Source: Albibacterium profundi
GTDB taxonomy: Bacteria > Bacteroidota > Bacteroidia > Sphingobacteriales > Sphingobacteriaceae
DNA: 64,000 nucleotides
Assembly: GCF_042159835.1 (NCBI RefSeq)
Contig: NZ_JBBVGT010000001.1
Location: 248,001-312,000, forward strand
Direction: 5' to 3'
Within the stretch, counting starts at the first letter, position 1. Each line of letters opens with the position of its first letter. Of this stretch, positions 17,113 through 26,240 are shown one piece after another. The position numbers were made by a program, and so were the translations under genes. The notes beneath the pieces are model-generated. The model saw nothing but the letters and a program-made list of their open reading frames with translations. It was not told where the DNA came from and made no database searches.

Positions 17113-18138
17113 TTATTGTGTTACCATTTCCATAATTTTTGCTACCTCTTCCGCACTCACCTCCGAAGCATCATTCCCCCAATTAGTCCTTTCATGCGTC
17201 ATAATAGCCGCAATTTCTTCTGCAGTTAAATTAGCCGTTTTCCCTACCGCAGGCATCGGCCCATACCCTTCGTTAGCCCTTGCGTTGTAACCATTCATAA
17301 TAATGTCCACAAAAATCTCAATATCATCATCTAAAACCACCGAGCTACCCGCCAAAGCAGGGAATGCACCGGGAAGTCCTTTACCATTGGGTTGGTGACA
17401 AGTCTGGCAATGGGTTGCATAAAGCGCGGCACCGTCAATTTTCGGCGCAGCCGCATCTGCGCCAGCTGCTTCTCCTCCTCCACTAGCCTGTGCCGTTTCT
17501 GCATTCCGTTTATAGATAAATTCTGGCATAATCTCGCCCGTTGGCAATTCAGTTTGTTTAAGCGATTGTAAATAAGCAACCAGATTCAGCGCATCTTCAG
17601 TAGCCACCACCTTTCCTTTCTTACCGCCCATAAACTCTTCGGGCACCGCCACGACTACATCATCAAGTCCTACATTTTCGCGAATTTCAAATAACCATGG
17701 ATATGCTGGCATGATCGACTCGCTCACCACAGCTCTTGGATTATACAAATGCACTAGATTCCACTCCAAACTTGGCTGACGATTCCCCACGTTGATTAAA
17801 TCGGGGCCCGTACGTTCAGTTCCCATAAGGGTAGCCGTATTTCGCCATAGGTCCTGGCGTTTTATACCAGCATAATCAGCTGATATACTTGGTCTGGTTC
17901 CCCACATTTTATCCATTTCCACATTCCGAACCTGTTGCGTATGACAAGCAACACAACCATTAGCAATATAAAGTGCCTTCCCTTTCCTAGCTGCTTCGCT
18001 TAACGGCTCAGCATTGGGGAGCGGAGCGTTACGAGCCTGGTTATCCAATGCCGGCATAATCGCCACAAATAAAGTGAGCAAAAGGAACAAGACAGCTGTC
18101 GCTGTAAAAAGACTCTTATGATTATTAAAAAACTCCAT
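17113..18138 (-). CDS. ccoOP: cbb3-type cytochrome c oxidase subunits II and III fused (CcoO-CcoP-like)
   Basis: Electron-delivery subunit of the high-affinity terminal oxidase, 341 residues. A TM anchor at about 10-30 is followed by a CcoO-type domain with one haem c site, Cys62-Val-Ala-Cys65-His66, and the CcoO signature QQVRNVEMDKMWGTRPS. After an Ala/Gly-rich linker (about 215-233) comes a second cytochrome c domain with Cys244-Gln-Thr-Cys247-His248 and the distal Met region GPMPAVG. Proteobacterial CcoO and CcoP are separate and CcoP has two haems; here they are fused with a single CcoP-like haem. It lies 36 bp after ccoN. The fusion is seen directly; its electron path is inference. Confidence 0.92.
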   Translation of the reverse strand: MEFFNNHKSLFTATAVLFLLLTLFVAIMPALDNQARNAPLPNAEPLSEAARKGKALYIANGCVACHTQQVRNVEMDKMWGTRPSISADYAGIKRQDLWRNTATLMGTERTGPDLINVGNRQPSLEWNLVHLYNPRAVVSESIMPAYPWLFEIRENVGLDDVVVAVPEEFMGGKKGKVVATEDALNLVAYLQSLKQTELPTGEIMPEFIYKRNAETAQASGGGEAAGADAAAPKIDGAALYATHCQTCHQPNGKGLPGAFPALAGSSVVLDDDIEIFVDIIMNGYNARANEGYGPMPAVGKTANLTAEEIAAIMTHERTNWGNDASEVSAEEVAKIMEMVTQ

Positions 18139-18174
18139 CGTATTATTTCATTCTAATTGTAATACCTCTAAATT

Positions 18175-20205
18175 CTATTCGTTCTCGTTTCCTAGCTCTT
18201 TCTCTAGTTCCGCCAAGGCAAGATCTTTCACATCAGTCGCCGGACGGTTTACCCACATCCTGTATAGGTTATAAGCAAACACCAAATGAGAGAACCACAT
18301 TAAGCTACCACCTATCGCTCTCCACAACCAGTGAGGAGCCATCATAACCACACTATCTATAAACGGTTTACCTTCCATCCATGACAGGCCACGCATTGTG
18401 CCTCCAATCATTAAGGGAACCGAATAAAACATCAAGCCTATTAATGCCAACCAGAAATGTGCTCCTACTAAAATCTGAGGAGGTTCTTTTCCCGTCAACC
18501 TTGGTATAATTGCATACATCCCAGCCCATAAAAAGAAGGTAATAATTCCGTACATGGTTAAATGAGAGTGAGCAACTGTGAAGTCAGTAAAATGCCAAAT
18601 AAGATTTGTTTCTCTAAACGCTTCTGCAGTCCCTTGCATCGAACCCGTAAAATAAAACACTATACCCACGATAAAAAATGGCAAGGTATAGCTATCAGAA
18701 ACCTTATACCAAGCCCCTTTAAATGTCATAATAAAGTTCGTCGTACCTGCTACTACCGGTATAACCATGCCGACACTACCCACGATAGCGACGGTCTGCA
18801 ACCACCAAGGAATCGAACTAAAGATAAAGTGGTGAGTACCTATCAAAGTGTAAAACAGAATCTGTGTCCAATAGGCTAGAATACCCAGGCTGTAAGAGTA
18901 GATAGGCCGATTGAGTTGCTGAGGGAGATAGTAATAGACAATCCCCAGCGTAAACATCATAAACCACATGCCCACCCCTTGGTGCATGTAATAGCCCTGA
19001 ACAATGGTTTCCCCGAGACCATCTTGCCAAAATGGCAAATAAGCCACGAGGGTGATGACAATAGCAAACATCAACCCTGCTACCATATACCAGTTTGATA
19101 TGTAAATTTCCTTGGTTTTCCGCTTAGCGATCGTTTTAATAAAATTAATCAAAGTCAGAATCAGTGCCACCGCAAAAGGCAACATCACCGGCCAGATGTA
19201 TTCACGGAATTCCCCGCCACCATTATTAATACCGGCCATTAATGAAATAGTACCCGCCAAAACCGTGATGTTGATGAGTATAAGTGCAATCCAACCCAGC
19301 TTGATACTGTAAAGCTTATTATTGCCGACTCGCGGAACAGCGTAATAACCCAAGGCTAACATACCCAATGATGCCCAGCCCCAGAATACCGAATTCGTAT
19401 GCACCGGACGCAAACGTCCGAAACTCAACCAACTGGCTTGATCAATATCCGGTGCCACGAACTTAATTCCAACATACTCACCTACCGTAGTACCAAAAAT
19501 CAACCAGAAGGTGGCGGTCAATGAGAACCAGAGCACAAGTTTCGTAAGCTTCGGATCTACCGGAGGTCTTTTAGTTGCTCTCTTTTTCGGCGCGACAACC
19601 GGCAGCGAAGGGTCAGGATTCTCTCTGATCAAACCTCGATCATCTCTAATTTCGCGATCACCCGAAAGCTCTTTATGTGACAACTGATACTCTATCGCCG
19701 ACTTCCGATCTAGAATATTCTTCTCCACCTCATCATCAGGCAAGGATTTAAGATATTCAGCAAGCTGCTTGGCCTCCACCCTTTGCGAATGATTATAAAT
19801 TTTCCGAACCGAACGCCTAATACGAAAAGCCAACAGCAATAGTGCAACAATTACCGGAATCGCAATCAAGATAACTGTAATAATAACACCCCCATTTGCT
19901 GCCAAACTGCTGCTGTCAGTCGGCGCTTGTCCGATAATCAAAAAGCCCATGACTTTTTTACTATTATTCAAAACGCCGCGTTTCTTCAAATCCACCAAGG
20001 ACGAAAGCTGTTTTGCATCGAAGGTTTTTAAGTAATGTTCAAACTTACTTCCCAAAGCAGGTGTCTCCTGAGAAGATTGCTCTTTTATCTTCCGGATCTT
20101 AGCCATAATAGAAAAGGAAAACACTAACAGAATAAGGACAATCAGGGTTAAAAGCACAACGACTCCCGATAGCCAAATATTCAAGGATAAAATAATTAAA
20201 GACAT
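18175..20205 (-). CDS. ccoN: cbb3-type cytochrome c oxidase subunit I with N-terminal extension
   Basis: Catalytic haem-copper subunit that reduces O2 to water with high affinity. The 12-helix CcoN core spans about 222-655, with conserved histidines in RLRPVHTNSVFWGW, YYMHQGVGMWF, IGTHHFIFSSIPWW and FTVAHSHLTMYG, which serve haem b, haem b3 and CuB. Residues 1-220 form an extension with two extra TM segments (about 8-35 and 104-128) and a charged linker, making the protein 676 residues against about 480 for proteobacterial CcoN. It is the first gene of the oxidase run. No ccoG, ccoS, fixI or ccoH homologue is in the window. Confidence 0.93.
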   Translation of the reverse strand: MSLIILSLNIWLSGVVVLLTLIVLILLVFSFSIMAKIRKIKEQSSQETPALGSKFEHYLKTFDAKQLSSLVDLKKRGVLNNSKKVMGFLIIGQAPTDSSSLAANGGVIITVILIAIPVIVALLLLAFRIRRSVRKIYNHSQRVEAKQLAEYLKSLPDDEVEKNILDRKSAIEYQLSHKELSGDREIRDDRGLIRENPDPSLPVVAPKKRATKRPPVDPKLTKLVLWFSLTATFWLIFGTTVGEYVGIKFVAPDIDQASWLSFGRLRPVHTNSVFWGWASLGMLALGYYAVPRVGNNKLYSIKLGWIALILINITVLAGTISLMAGINNGGGEFREYIWPVMLPFAVALILTLINFIKTIAKRKTKEIYISNWYMVAGLMFAIVITLVAYLPFWQDGLGETIVQGYYMHQGVGMWFMMFTLGIVYYYLPQQLNRPIYSYSLGILAYWTQILFYTLIGTHHFIFSSIPWWLQTVAIVGSVGMVIPVVAGTTNFIMTFKGAWYKVSDSYTLPFFIVGIVFYFTGSMQGTAEAFRETNLIWHFTDFTVAHSHLTMYGIITFFLWAGMYAIIPRLTGKEPPQILVGAHFWLALIGLMFYSVPLMIGGTMRGLSWMEGKPFIDSVVMMAPHWLWRAIGGSLMWFSHLVFAYNLYRMWVNRPATDVKDLALAELEKELGNENE

Positions 20206-20280
20206 GATGTTGGGTTTTGGGCAAAGTTATGAATTATAGATAAAAGAGTAGAAAGTATTTTAATATTTTATCGCAATTGA

Positions 20281-20317
20281 TGTACGAATGCGAACACCAG
20301 CTGTTCATTATCGTACA
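20281..20317. promoter_or_regulatory. Paired 16-bp palindromes upstream of the response-regulator gene
   Basis: Distal TGTACGAATGCGAACA (20281-20296) and proximal TGTTCATTATCGTACA (20302-20317), centres 21 bp apart. The same arrangement occurs upstream of the TolC operon at 27672-27708 and of the DUF4097 gene at 50572-50609. Likely binding sites for the NtrC-type regulator encoded just downstream. They also lie 76 bp upstream of the divergent ccoN start. Confidence 0.7.
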
Positions 20318-20371
20318 GTTCATATAAAGTACGGATATCCATCAGAATGATCCTTAACTAATTACTAAGAA

Positions 20372-20382
20372 TGGTATATTTG
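20372..20382 (+). promoter_or_regulatory. Putative promoter core of the response-regulator operon
   Basis: TGGTATATTTG starts 54 bp after the proximal palindrome. It fits a sigma54 -24 element (TGGYAYR), though the -12 position reads GT instead of GC. It also contains TATATTTG, an exact match to the Bacteroidota TAnnTTTG -7 element, which would give a more comfortable leader before ATG 20400. Confidence 0.5.
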
Positions 20383-20399
20383 TGGTAAACATAGATTTC

Positions 20400-21743
20400 A
20401 TGATCCAGGCACGCATACTTATTATTGATGACGACCCCGATGTTCTCACAGCTGTACGTTTATTATTAAAGAAAACAGTATCAGAGATCCTTATTGAGAA
20501 GAACCCTGAAAAGCTCCCATCAATTCTTCACGATCAACAAATTGACCTCATCATGCTAGATATGAACTTTAAAAGTGCTATCCATAGTGGGAACGAAGGT
20601 CTGTACTGGCTAAGTCGCATTAAAGAAATCAAACGCGATATCCCTGTCATCATGATTACTGCCTATGGAGCGATCGATCTGGCTGTGCAAAGTTTGAAAC
20701 AAGGGGCGTCCGACTTCGTCGTAAAACCTTGGCATAACGACCATTTGCTAGAGGTCGTAAAAGATCTCATTTCAAATAAGAACAAGTCGAATAAAAAGAC
20801 GAACAATCAATTAGTCCTGAATGATATTATCGGTGAATCAGATATTATGAAATCCTTATTTCACAAACTCACTAAAATAGCACCAACCGACGCCAATATT
20901 CTAATACTAGGGGAAAACGGAACAGGAAAGGATCTAATTGCCTCGGCTATACATAAACAATCCAATCGCTCTAAGCATCCCTTCGTCAAAGTCGACGTCG
21001 GCGCACTCACCGATAGCCTTTTCGAGAGTGAACTATTCGGACATAAAAAAGGCGCCTTTACGGATGCACGCGAAGATCGTGTCGGTCGTTTTGAAATGGC
21101 CGACAAAGGCACGCTCTTTCTCGATGAGATCGGGAATATCTCCCTATTACAGCAGTCTAAATTATTAACGGCTTTGCAAAATAGGCAGATTAGTCGATTA
21201 GGCAGTAATCAGTCAGTAGATGTGAATATTCGTCTCGTCTGTGCCACCAATGTGCCGTTGAGGGACTTAGCAGACGAGAATCGTTTTCGCAAAGACTTAA
21301 TTTATCGCATCAATACCGTTGAACTTCAAGTACCTCCTCTCCGAGAACGCGGAAATGACATCCTCCTGCTTGCCAAGCATTTTATCCAGCGATATGCAGA
21401 CAAGTACAACAAACCTGCTCCCGAGTTGGACTCAAGCGCAGAAAGAAAATTACTGAGCTATCATTACCCGGGAAACGTTCGAGAATTGCAGTACAGCATT
21501 GAGCGCGCCGTCATCATGGCTGAGTCTGAACTACTCACCAATGAAGACTTGATTTTTTCACCCCTTGAAAACCCACAAACACAAGCTTCATCCAAAACAG
21601 ACGAACACAATCTGTTGGAACTAGAAAAAATCACCATTCTTAAAGTGATTGAAAAGCATAGCGGGAATATTTCGAAAGCGGCTAAGGAATTAGGTATCAC
21701 AAGAACCGCATTATACAGAAGATTAAGCAAATACAATATCTAA
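20400..21743 (+). CDS. NtrC-family sigma54-dependent response regulator
   Basis: Transcriptional activator of a two-component system, 447 residues from ATG 20400 (a GTG at 20382 is also in frame). Receiver domain at about 4-120 has the acidic pocket Asp10-Asp12 and phospho-acceptor Asp54 (LIMLDMNF). The AAA+ domain at about 140-370 has Walker A (GENGTGKD), the sigma54-contact loop as GAFTDA at 218-223 instead of GAFTGA, and Walker B (GTLFLDEIGN). A Fis-type HTH ends the protein (GNISKAAKELGITRTALYRRL). The histidine kinase follows after 4 bp. It probably binds the paired palindromes before its own gene, before the TolC operon and before the DUF4097 gene; this is inference from site architecture. 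Confidence 0.93.
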   Translation: MIQARILIIDDDPDVLTAVRLLLKKTVSEILIEKNPEKLPSILHDQQIDLIMLDMNFKSAIHSGNEGLYWLSRIKEIKRDIPVIMITAYGAIDLAVQSLKQGASDFVVKPWHNDHLLEVVKDLISNKNKSNKKTNNQLVLNDIIGESDIMKSLFHKLTKIAPTDANILILGENGTGKDLIASAIHKQSNRSKHPFVKVDVGALTDSLFESELFGHKKGAFTDAREDRVGRFEMADKGTLFLDEIGNISLLQQSKLLTALQNRQISRLGSNQSVDVNIRLVCATNVPLRDLADENRFRKDLIYRINTVELQVPPLRERGNDILLLAKHFIQRYADKYNKPAPELDSSAERKLLSYHYPGNVRELQYSIERAVIMAESELLTNEDLIFSPLENPQTQASSKTDEHNLLELEKITILKVIEKHSGNISKAAKELGITRTALYRRLSKYNI

Positions 21744-21747
21744 TCTT

Positions 21748-23067
21748 ATGAAGAAGTTTCGCAGACTTATTCTACTGAGAGCCTTTTTACTATTCGTGGC
21801 ACTCACATTTTTTGCTTGGCTTCTGCTTAAAGGCGAGTATCTCTATGCCGTCTTGTTTTTCCCATTCTGCCTTTGGTTGCTATGGTTTACCATCCGGTCA
21901 CAAATTCGCACCTACCGTGAACTTCAGGACTTCGCTGAAGCCGCCAAATACCGTGACTTCACGCGACACTTTTCTCTTACCCATGCTAGCGTTGAGGTAA
22001 AACCATTACGTTCCGCATTCAACGATATCAATGACGTCTTTAAAAGCATCAGCAGCGATCGCGAAACGCAACATCAATATCTGCAAAAGATCATGGAACT
22101 TGTTGACACCGCAATCGTGTCCTACGAAGAAAAGACAGGCAAAATGATGTGGATGAATGATTACTTTAAAAAACTATTTAATATACCTTATATATCAACT
22201 ATATATGCGCTAAACAAAAAGAATAAAACTCTGTATGAAAAAATTGTAGAAACAGAACCTGGAGACAATAAATTACATACATTGGATACTGCTGAGGGGC
22301 CAATCAAGTTGCAGCTGTATGTAAGTAGTTTTCAGACTGCACAAGGGAATTTTCGTCTCATTACCCTACAGAACATCAACGAGGCCTTGGATGAAACAGA
22401 AGCCAAGGCCTGGCAAAAGCTTCTCAGTGTTCTTACGCATGAAATCATGAACTCCATTGCGCCAATTTCCTCCTTGGCTGATACGCTGAAAAATCGACTC
22501 GATTCATTACCCTATACAGAAGAACTAGAAGATATCAGAACAGGCACAGAAACCATTAAAAGTCGAAGTGAGGGTCTATTAAAGTTTGCGAGAACCTATC
22601 GTACCTTGAATAAAATCACCCAACCCGACCTGGACAGTATTAAGGCCGCAGATCTGTTCGAGAACCTCTACGTTCTTTTAGAACCTTCAATAATCAAGAA
22701 GGATATTGAACTGAATATCATCTTAAAAAACCCATCACTTGAATTAAAAATTGACATCAATCTCATCGAACAAGCCCTCATTAATCTGCTATTAAACGCA
22801 ATCGAAGCAGTCAAAGATGTTGCCAATCCCACAATCAATCTCCAAGCGATCGACGACAACGGCAAAATTCAAATCAAGGTCACAGACAATGGAATAGGAA
22901 TGAGTCAGGAAATTCTTGACAATATCTTCACTCCCTTTTTCACGACTAAAAAGAGTGGTAGCGGAATCGGCTTATCCCTCAGCAAACAGATCATGCTCAT
23001 GCACCGCGGCAACTTGTTCGTCAGCTCCGAACTTGGCAAAGGGAGCACCTTTACGCTGCAATTCTGA
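21748..23067 (+). CDS. Membrane sensor histidine kinase (NtrY-like)
   Basis: Partner kinase of the upstream response regulator, 439 residues. Two TM helices at about 8-28 and 31-49 with almost no periplasmic loop imply that it senses within or near the membrane or in the cytoplasm. A HAMP/PAS-like region covers about 50-210; the phospho-accepting histidine is His231 in LTHEIMNSIAPI. The ATPase domain has the N box (NLLLNAIEAV), G1 (VTDNGIGM) and G2 (GSGIGLSLSKQIM). The near absence of an extracytoplasmic domain resembles intramembrane-sensing kinases of envelope-stress systems. It starts 4 bp after the regulator gene and is convergent with the ABC operon. Confidence 0.92.
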   Translation: MKKFRRLILLRAFLLFVALTFFAWLLLKGEYLYAVLFFPFCLWLLWFTIRSQIRTYRELQDFAEAAKYRDFTRHFSLTHASVEVKPLRSAFNDINDVFKSISSDRETQHQYLQKIMELVDTAIVSYEEKTGKMMWMNDYFKKLFNIPYISTIYALNKKNKTLYEKIVETEPGDNKLHTLDTAEGPIKLQLYVSSFQTAQGNFRLITLQNINEALDETEAKAWQKLLSVLTHEIMNSIAPISSLADTLKNRLDSLPYTEELEDIRTGTETIKSRSEGLLKFARTYRTLNKITQPDLDSIKAADLFENLYVLLEPSIIKKDIELNIILKNPSLELKIDINLIEQALINLLLNAIEAVKDVANPTINLQAIDDNGKIQIKVTDNGIGMSQEILDNIFTPFFTTKKSGSGIGLSLSKQIMLMHRGNLFVSSELGKGSTFTLQF

Positions 23068-23087
23068 CCGTTAATTAATGGATCCTT

Positions 23088-23762
23088 CTAGGATCCAGCT
23101 TGAATCACCTGCCCATCCAGTAACTCAATAATTCTGCTGCCGTATTCAGCGTTCTTCTCGGAGTGAGTCACCTGAATAATCGTAACACCATCTTCCTGAT
23201 TTAATTTTTTAAAAAGCTCCATGATCTCTTCGCCTTGCTTAGAATTCAAATTACCGGTCGGCTCATCCGCTAAAAGAACCTTCGGTTTTCCAGCTAAAGC
23301 ACGAGCAATCCCTACAATCTGTTGCTGTCCTCCCGATAGCTGATTCGGGAATAGATCCTTCTTCCCTACAATACCAAATCGGTCCAACATATCCGCTACA
23401 ATAGCTTTACGTTCAGACGACTTTAATCCTTTATATATCAGCGGCGTATCAATGTTTTCTGCAACTGTTAATTCATCTATTAAATGATAGGCTTGAAATA
23501 CAAATCCCATATGTTGCTTATAGATCTCAGCGCGTCTCTTTTCTTTTAATTTGAGAACATCCTCATTCCGACATAAATAAGCTCCTTCATTCGGCTCATC
23601 CAGTAAACCGATGATATGCAAGAGGGTCGACTTCCCCGAACCTGAAGGTCCCATAACCGACACGAACTCACCTTCCTGAATCTGCAAATTAACGTCCTTT
23701 AAAACAAAGGCTCGGTTTCCACCGACATTGTACCATTTAAAAATATTCTTTAGTTCTATCAT
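23088..23762 (-). CDS. ABC transporter ATP-binding protein (MacB/LolD type)
   Basis: Energising subunit for the adjacent FtsX-type permease, 224 residues. Walker A GPSGSGKST (38-46), Q-loop in HMGFVFQAYHL, signature LSGGQQQIVGIARAL and Walker B VLLADEPTG are all intact, with the switch histidine in QVTHSEKNAEYG. Length and the short form without membrane part match the LolD/FtsE/MacB-ATPase group. It is the third gene of a minus-strand operon (TolC, permease, ATPase), 54 bp after the permease. The 21 bp between it and the convergent kinase gene contain a short hairpin overlapping its stop codon. Confidence 0.94.
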   Translation of the reverse strand: MIELKNIFKWYNVGGNRAFVLKDVNLQIQEGEFVSVMGPSGSGKSTLLHIIGLLDEPNEGAYLCRNEDVLKLKEKRRAEIYKQHMGFVFQAYHLIDELTVAENIDTPLIYKGLKSSERKAIVADMLDRFGIVGKKDLFPNQLSGGQQQIVGIARALAGKPKVLLADEPTGNLNSKQGEEIMELFKKLNQEDGVTIIQVTHSEKNAEYGSRIIELLDGQVIQAGS

Positions 23763-23816
23763 CTCTATATTTTAATATCTGTGTTTTTACTTTATGCTGC
23801 TTGCTCCCCGAAGTGA

Positions 23817-26237
23817 CTATTCCGTCCGTAAAGACTTAACCGGATTCACCATCGCCGCACGTAACGACTGGGTCACAACAATCAACATTGCTACAAAAAG
23901 AACAATAATCCCTCCCACGATCATAAGCCAAACCGATACATCAATCCGATAAGCAAAATTATCAAGCCATTGGTTCATGATCCACCAAGCTAAAGGAGCT
24001 GCAAGGATAAAAGCAATACCGATTAGCCGTACAAAATCGCCTGACAACAAATATACGATCGTCGAAACCTTCGCTCCTAATACTTTCCGCACACCGATTT
24101 CCTTTACCCGTTGATTCATCATCAATAAGGCTAGCGCAAATAAACCCAAGCAAGAGATAAAGATGGCAAAAACAGCTCCATTTACAATGATTTTTGAAAG
24201 GCGTTGCTCCTTCTCGTACATACGTTGGGTATTTTCGTCCAAAAACGACGGATTGCTTTCATATTTCGGGTTGACCGACTTCCACACATTTTCAATGCTG
24301 GCCATTGAATGCGACAAAGCGTCCGAATTCAGTCGCACGAAAATATAAGAAACAGGCCAATTCGAAGGTTGCAGACACATGGTCAGCGGCTCAACTTCCG
24401 AATGGAGCGTTTTAAAATTAAAATCGTTTACGACACCGATAATCGTCAGATCTTCACCGCTGATGTCTAGGGTTTTCCCAATAGGATTCTCTTCGCCTAA
24501 TAAAGCTGCCATTTGCTCGTTGATCAAGACCGATGTAGTGTCAGTTGAAAAACTTCTTGAAAAATCCCGGCCTTCCAGCAAATCGATCTCCATCGTCTTC
24601 AAGTAATCATAATCCACTCGTAACCAGTTTGTTGTAATGTGTCGCGATTGGTAATCAAAGCCCATCTTAGAAGTCATCGACGCACCATCTAATCCCATTC
24701 CCATATTGACATCAGTGCCCGTCACGCTCGTCACTTCGGGCAAAGCCGCTAGTTCTGTTCGCATTCGCTGCAAGGCCACTTCCGGATCTATATGATTCCC
24801 AATCGGAATACTGACTACTCCTGATTTATTATATCCCAGTGGTTTTGTATTCATGAAATTAATCTGCTGAACAACAACCAAGGTTGATATCACCAGAATA
24901 ATCGCAATGGCAAATTGTCCAACCGATAGTGCTTTACGTAAATTCTTTCCCGAATCAAGTCGGATACCCGTCCCCCGCAACACATTCATCAGATTAAATC
25001 GCGTCATAACAAATCCCGGATAGGCGCCCGCTGCCAGGGTCACAACAAAGAAGAAGATTAGGAGCAGCAGGCTATTCTGTAAGGTAATTAGCTCGCCAAA
25101 CTGCAGATTATAAGCCATCAATGCGTTAAATTGAGGTAATATAGCCCAAGCCAGTGCCGCGCCAACCAGAAAAGAAAACAGACAGATCAAGAAAGCCTCC
25201 ATCCAAAACTGAACAACCAATTGAAAAGGTCGCGCTCCCAAAGTTTTCCGCATACCAATTTCCTTGGTTCGTGTGAAAGAGCTGGCAAGCGATAAGTTGA
25301 TAAAGTTGGTGCAAGCGATAAACAGAATCAAGGCGCTTATGATCAATAACATCCATGGGAAAAAACTGGCAACATGGCTGCCACCCGGACTCATGGAATT
25401 AAAATGCATTTCAGAAAGAGGTAAGAGCTTTAACGATTTGTAGGCTCCATCGCCATTCACTTGTGCACCGTCACGTTTCAGATTGTCAATTTCACTTTTA
25501 AAATACTTCCCTATGAAAGCTTTACTATCCTCCTGAAATTGCGCTGCAGAGACCTGATCAAGCAACTCCACATACACCGTATGGTTGCGCCAATCCCATT
25601 TATCCATACCCGCTAGGTAACCTGGATAGTTCTCAAATCGCACAAAAGCATCAAATTGAAATGTTGAATTAGAAGGAAAATCAGCTAGCAGCCCGGAGAC
25701 GGTATATGGTTCCCAAGTTCCCTGCATGTTTAACTCAACTTGCTTTCCGACGATATCCAGCGTACCGAAAAGTTTCTCCGCTGCATATTCCGTCAGGGCA
25801 ATATTCTTCAGATCACTTAGAACTGAGGACTTTTCACCTTCAATTAGCGGAAAAGAAAACATATCCAAAAAAGAAGGGTCAACAAACCGCGTCGTCATGC
25901 CAATTTCCTTATCACCATGCCGTACCAGAACACCACCTGCATCGCCGTAGCGGGCAATATTCGCTAAGCCTTTTAACTCGTCTTCCGCTGTCGGAGCAAA
26001 AGGCACTGGCATTGTTGCGCTCTCATCCTTACCGGTGACCGGGTTCGTTTCAAAGTAGACCTGATAAAGCTTATCTTTTTTTACATGAAATCCATCGAAA
26101 GACAGATCAAACACAGCGGCTAAAAACAACACGACCGCCATGGCGAAGGCTATCGTTAACCCGATGACATGCACTGCGGTGAACAACCTGTGCTTCAACA
26201 AGTTCCTAAATGCAATGGTAAAATAATTCTTAATCAT
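23817..26237 (-). CDS. FtsX-type ABC transporter permease (MacB_PCD duplicated)
   Basis: Inner-membrane permease of 806 residues in the tandem architecture common in Bacteroidota: TM1 (about 20-43), a periplasmic MacB-like domain, three TM helices at about 285-400, a fourth near 430-450, a second periplasmic domain, then three C-terminal TM helices (about 680-790) with the FtsX motif RVKEIGVRKVLGAKVSTIV. Such proteins do not move substrate through the membrane like a channel but transmit ATPase movement to the periplasm. It sits between the TolC and ATPase genes, 3 bp after TolC, forming an exporter without a HlyD/MacA adaptor. Its own first half also has the EIGMRKTLGARPF motif. Confidence 0.93.
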   Translation of the reverse strand: MIKNYFTIAFRNLLKHRLFTAVHVIGLTIAFAMAVVLFLAAVFDLSFDGFHVKKDKLYQVYFETNPVTGKDESATMPVPFAPTAEDELKGLANIARYGDAGGVLVRHGDKEIGMTTRFVDPSFLDMFSFPLIEGEKSSVLSDLKNIALTEYAAEKLFGTLDIVGKQVELNMQGTWEPYTVSGLLADFPSNSTFQFDAFVRFENYPGYLAGMDKWDWRNHTVYVELLDQVSAAQFQEDSKAFIGKYFKSEIDNLKRDGAQVNGDGAYKSLKLLPLSEMHFNSMSPGGSHVASFFPWMLLIISALILFIACTNFINLSLASSFTRTKEIGMRKTLGARPFQLVVQFWMEAFLICLFSFLVGAALAWAILPQFNALMAYNLQFGELITLQNSLLLLIFFFVVTLAAGAYPGFVMTRFNLMNVLRGTGIRLDSGKNLRKALSVGQFAIAIILVISTLVVVQQINFMNTKPLGYNKSGVVSIPIGNHIDPEVALQRMRTELAALPEVTSVTGTDVNMGMGLDGASMTSKMGFDYQSRHITTNWLRVDYDYLKTMEIDLLEGRDFSRSFSTDTTSVLINEQMAALLGEENPIGKTLDISGEDLTIIGVVNDFNFKTLHSEVEPLTMCLQPSNWPVSYIFVRLNSDALSHSMASIENVWKSVNPKYESNPSFLDENTQRMYEKEQRLSKIIVNGAVFAIFISCLGLFALALLMMNQRVKEIGVRKVLGAKVSTIVYLLSGDFVRLIGIAFILAAPLAWWIMNQWLDNFAYRIDVSVWLMIVGGIIVLFVAMLIVVTQSLRAAMVNPVKSLRTE

Positions 26238-26240
26238 CTT

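Noticed and set aside
20206..20280. FNR box in front of ccoN
   Set aside because: Only a single TTGAT half-site near 20276 is seen; no TTGAT-N4-ATCAA symmetry or close variant.
23079..23097. Hairpin TGGATCC / GGATCCA between the convergent kinase and ATPase genes as terminator
   Set aside because: Seven-bp stem without a T-tract that overlaps the ATPase stop codon; too weak to call.
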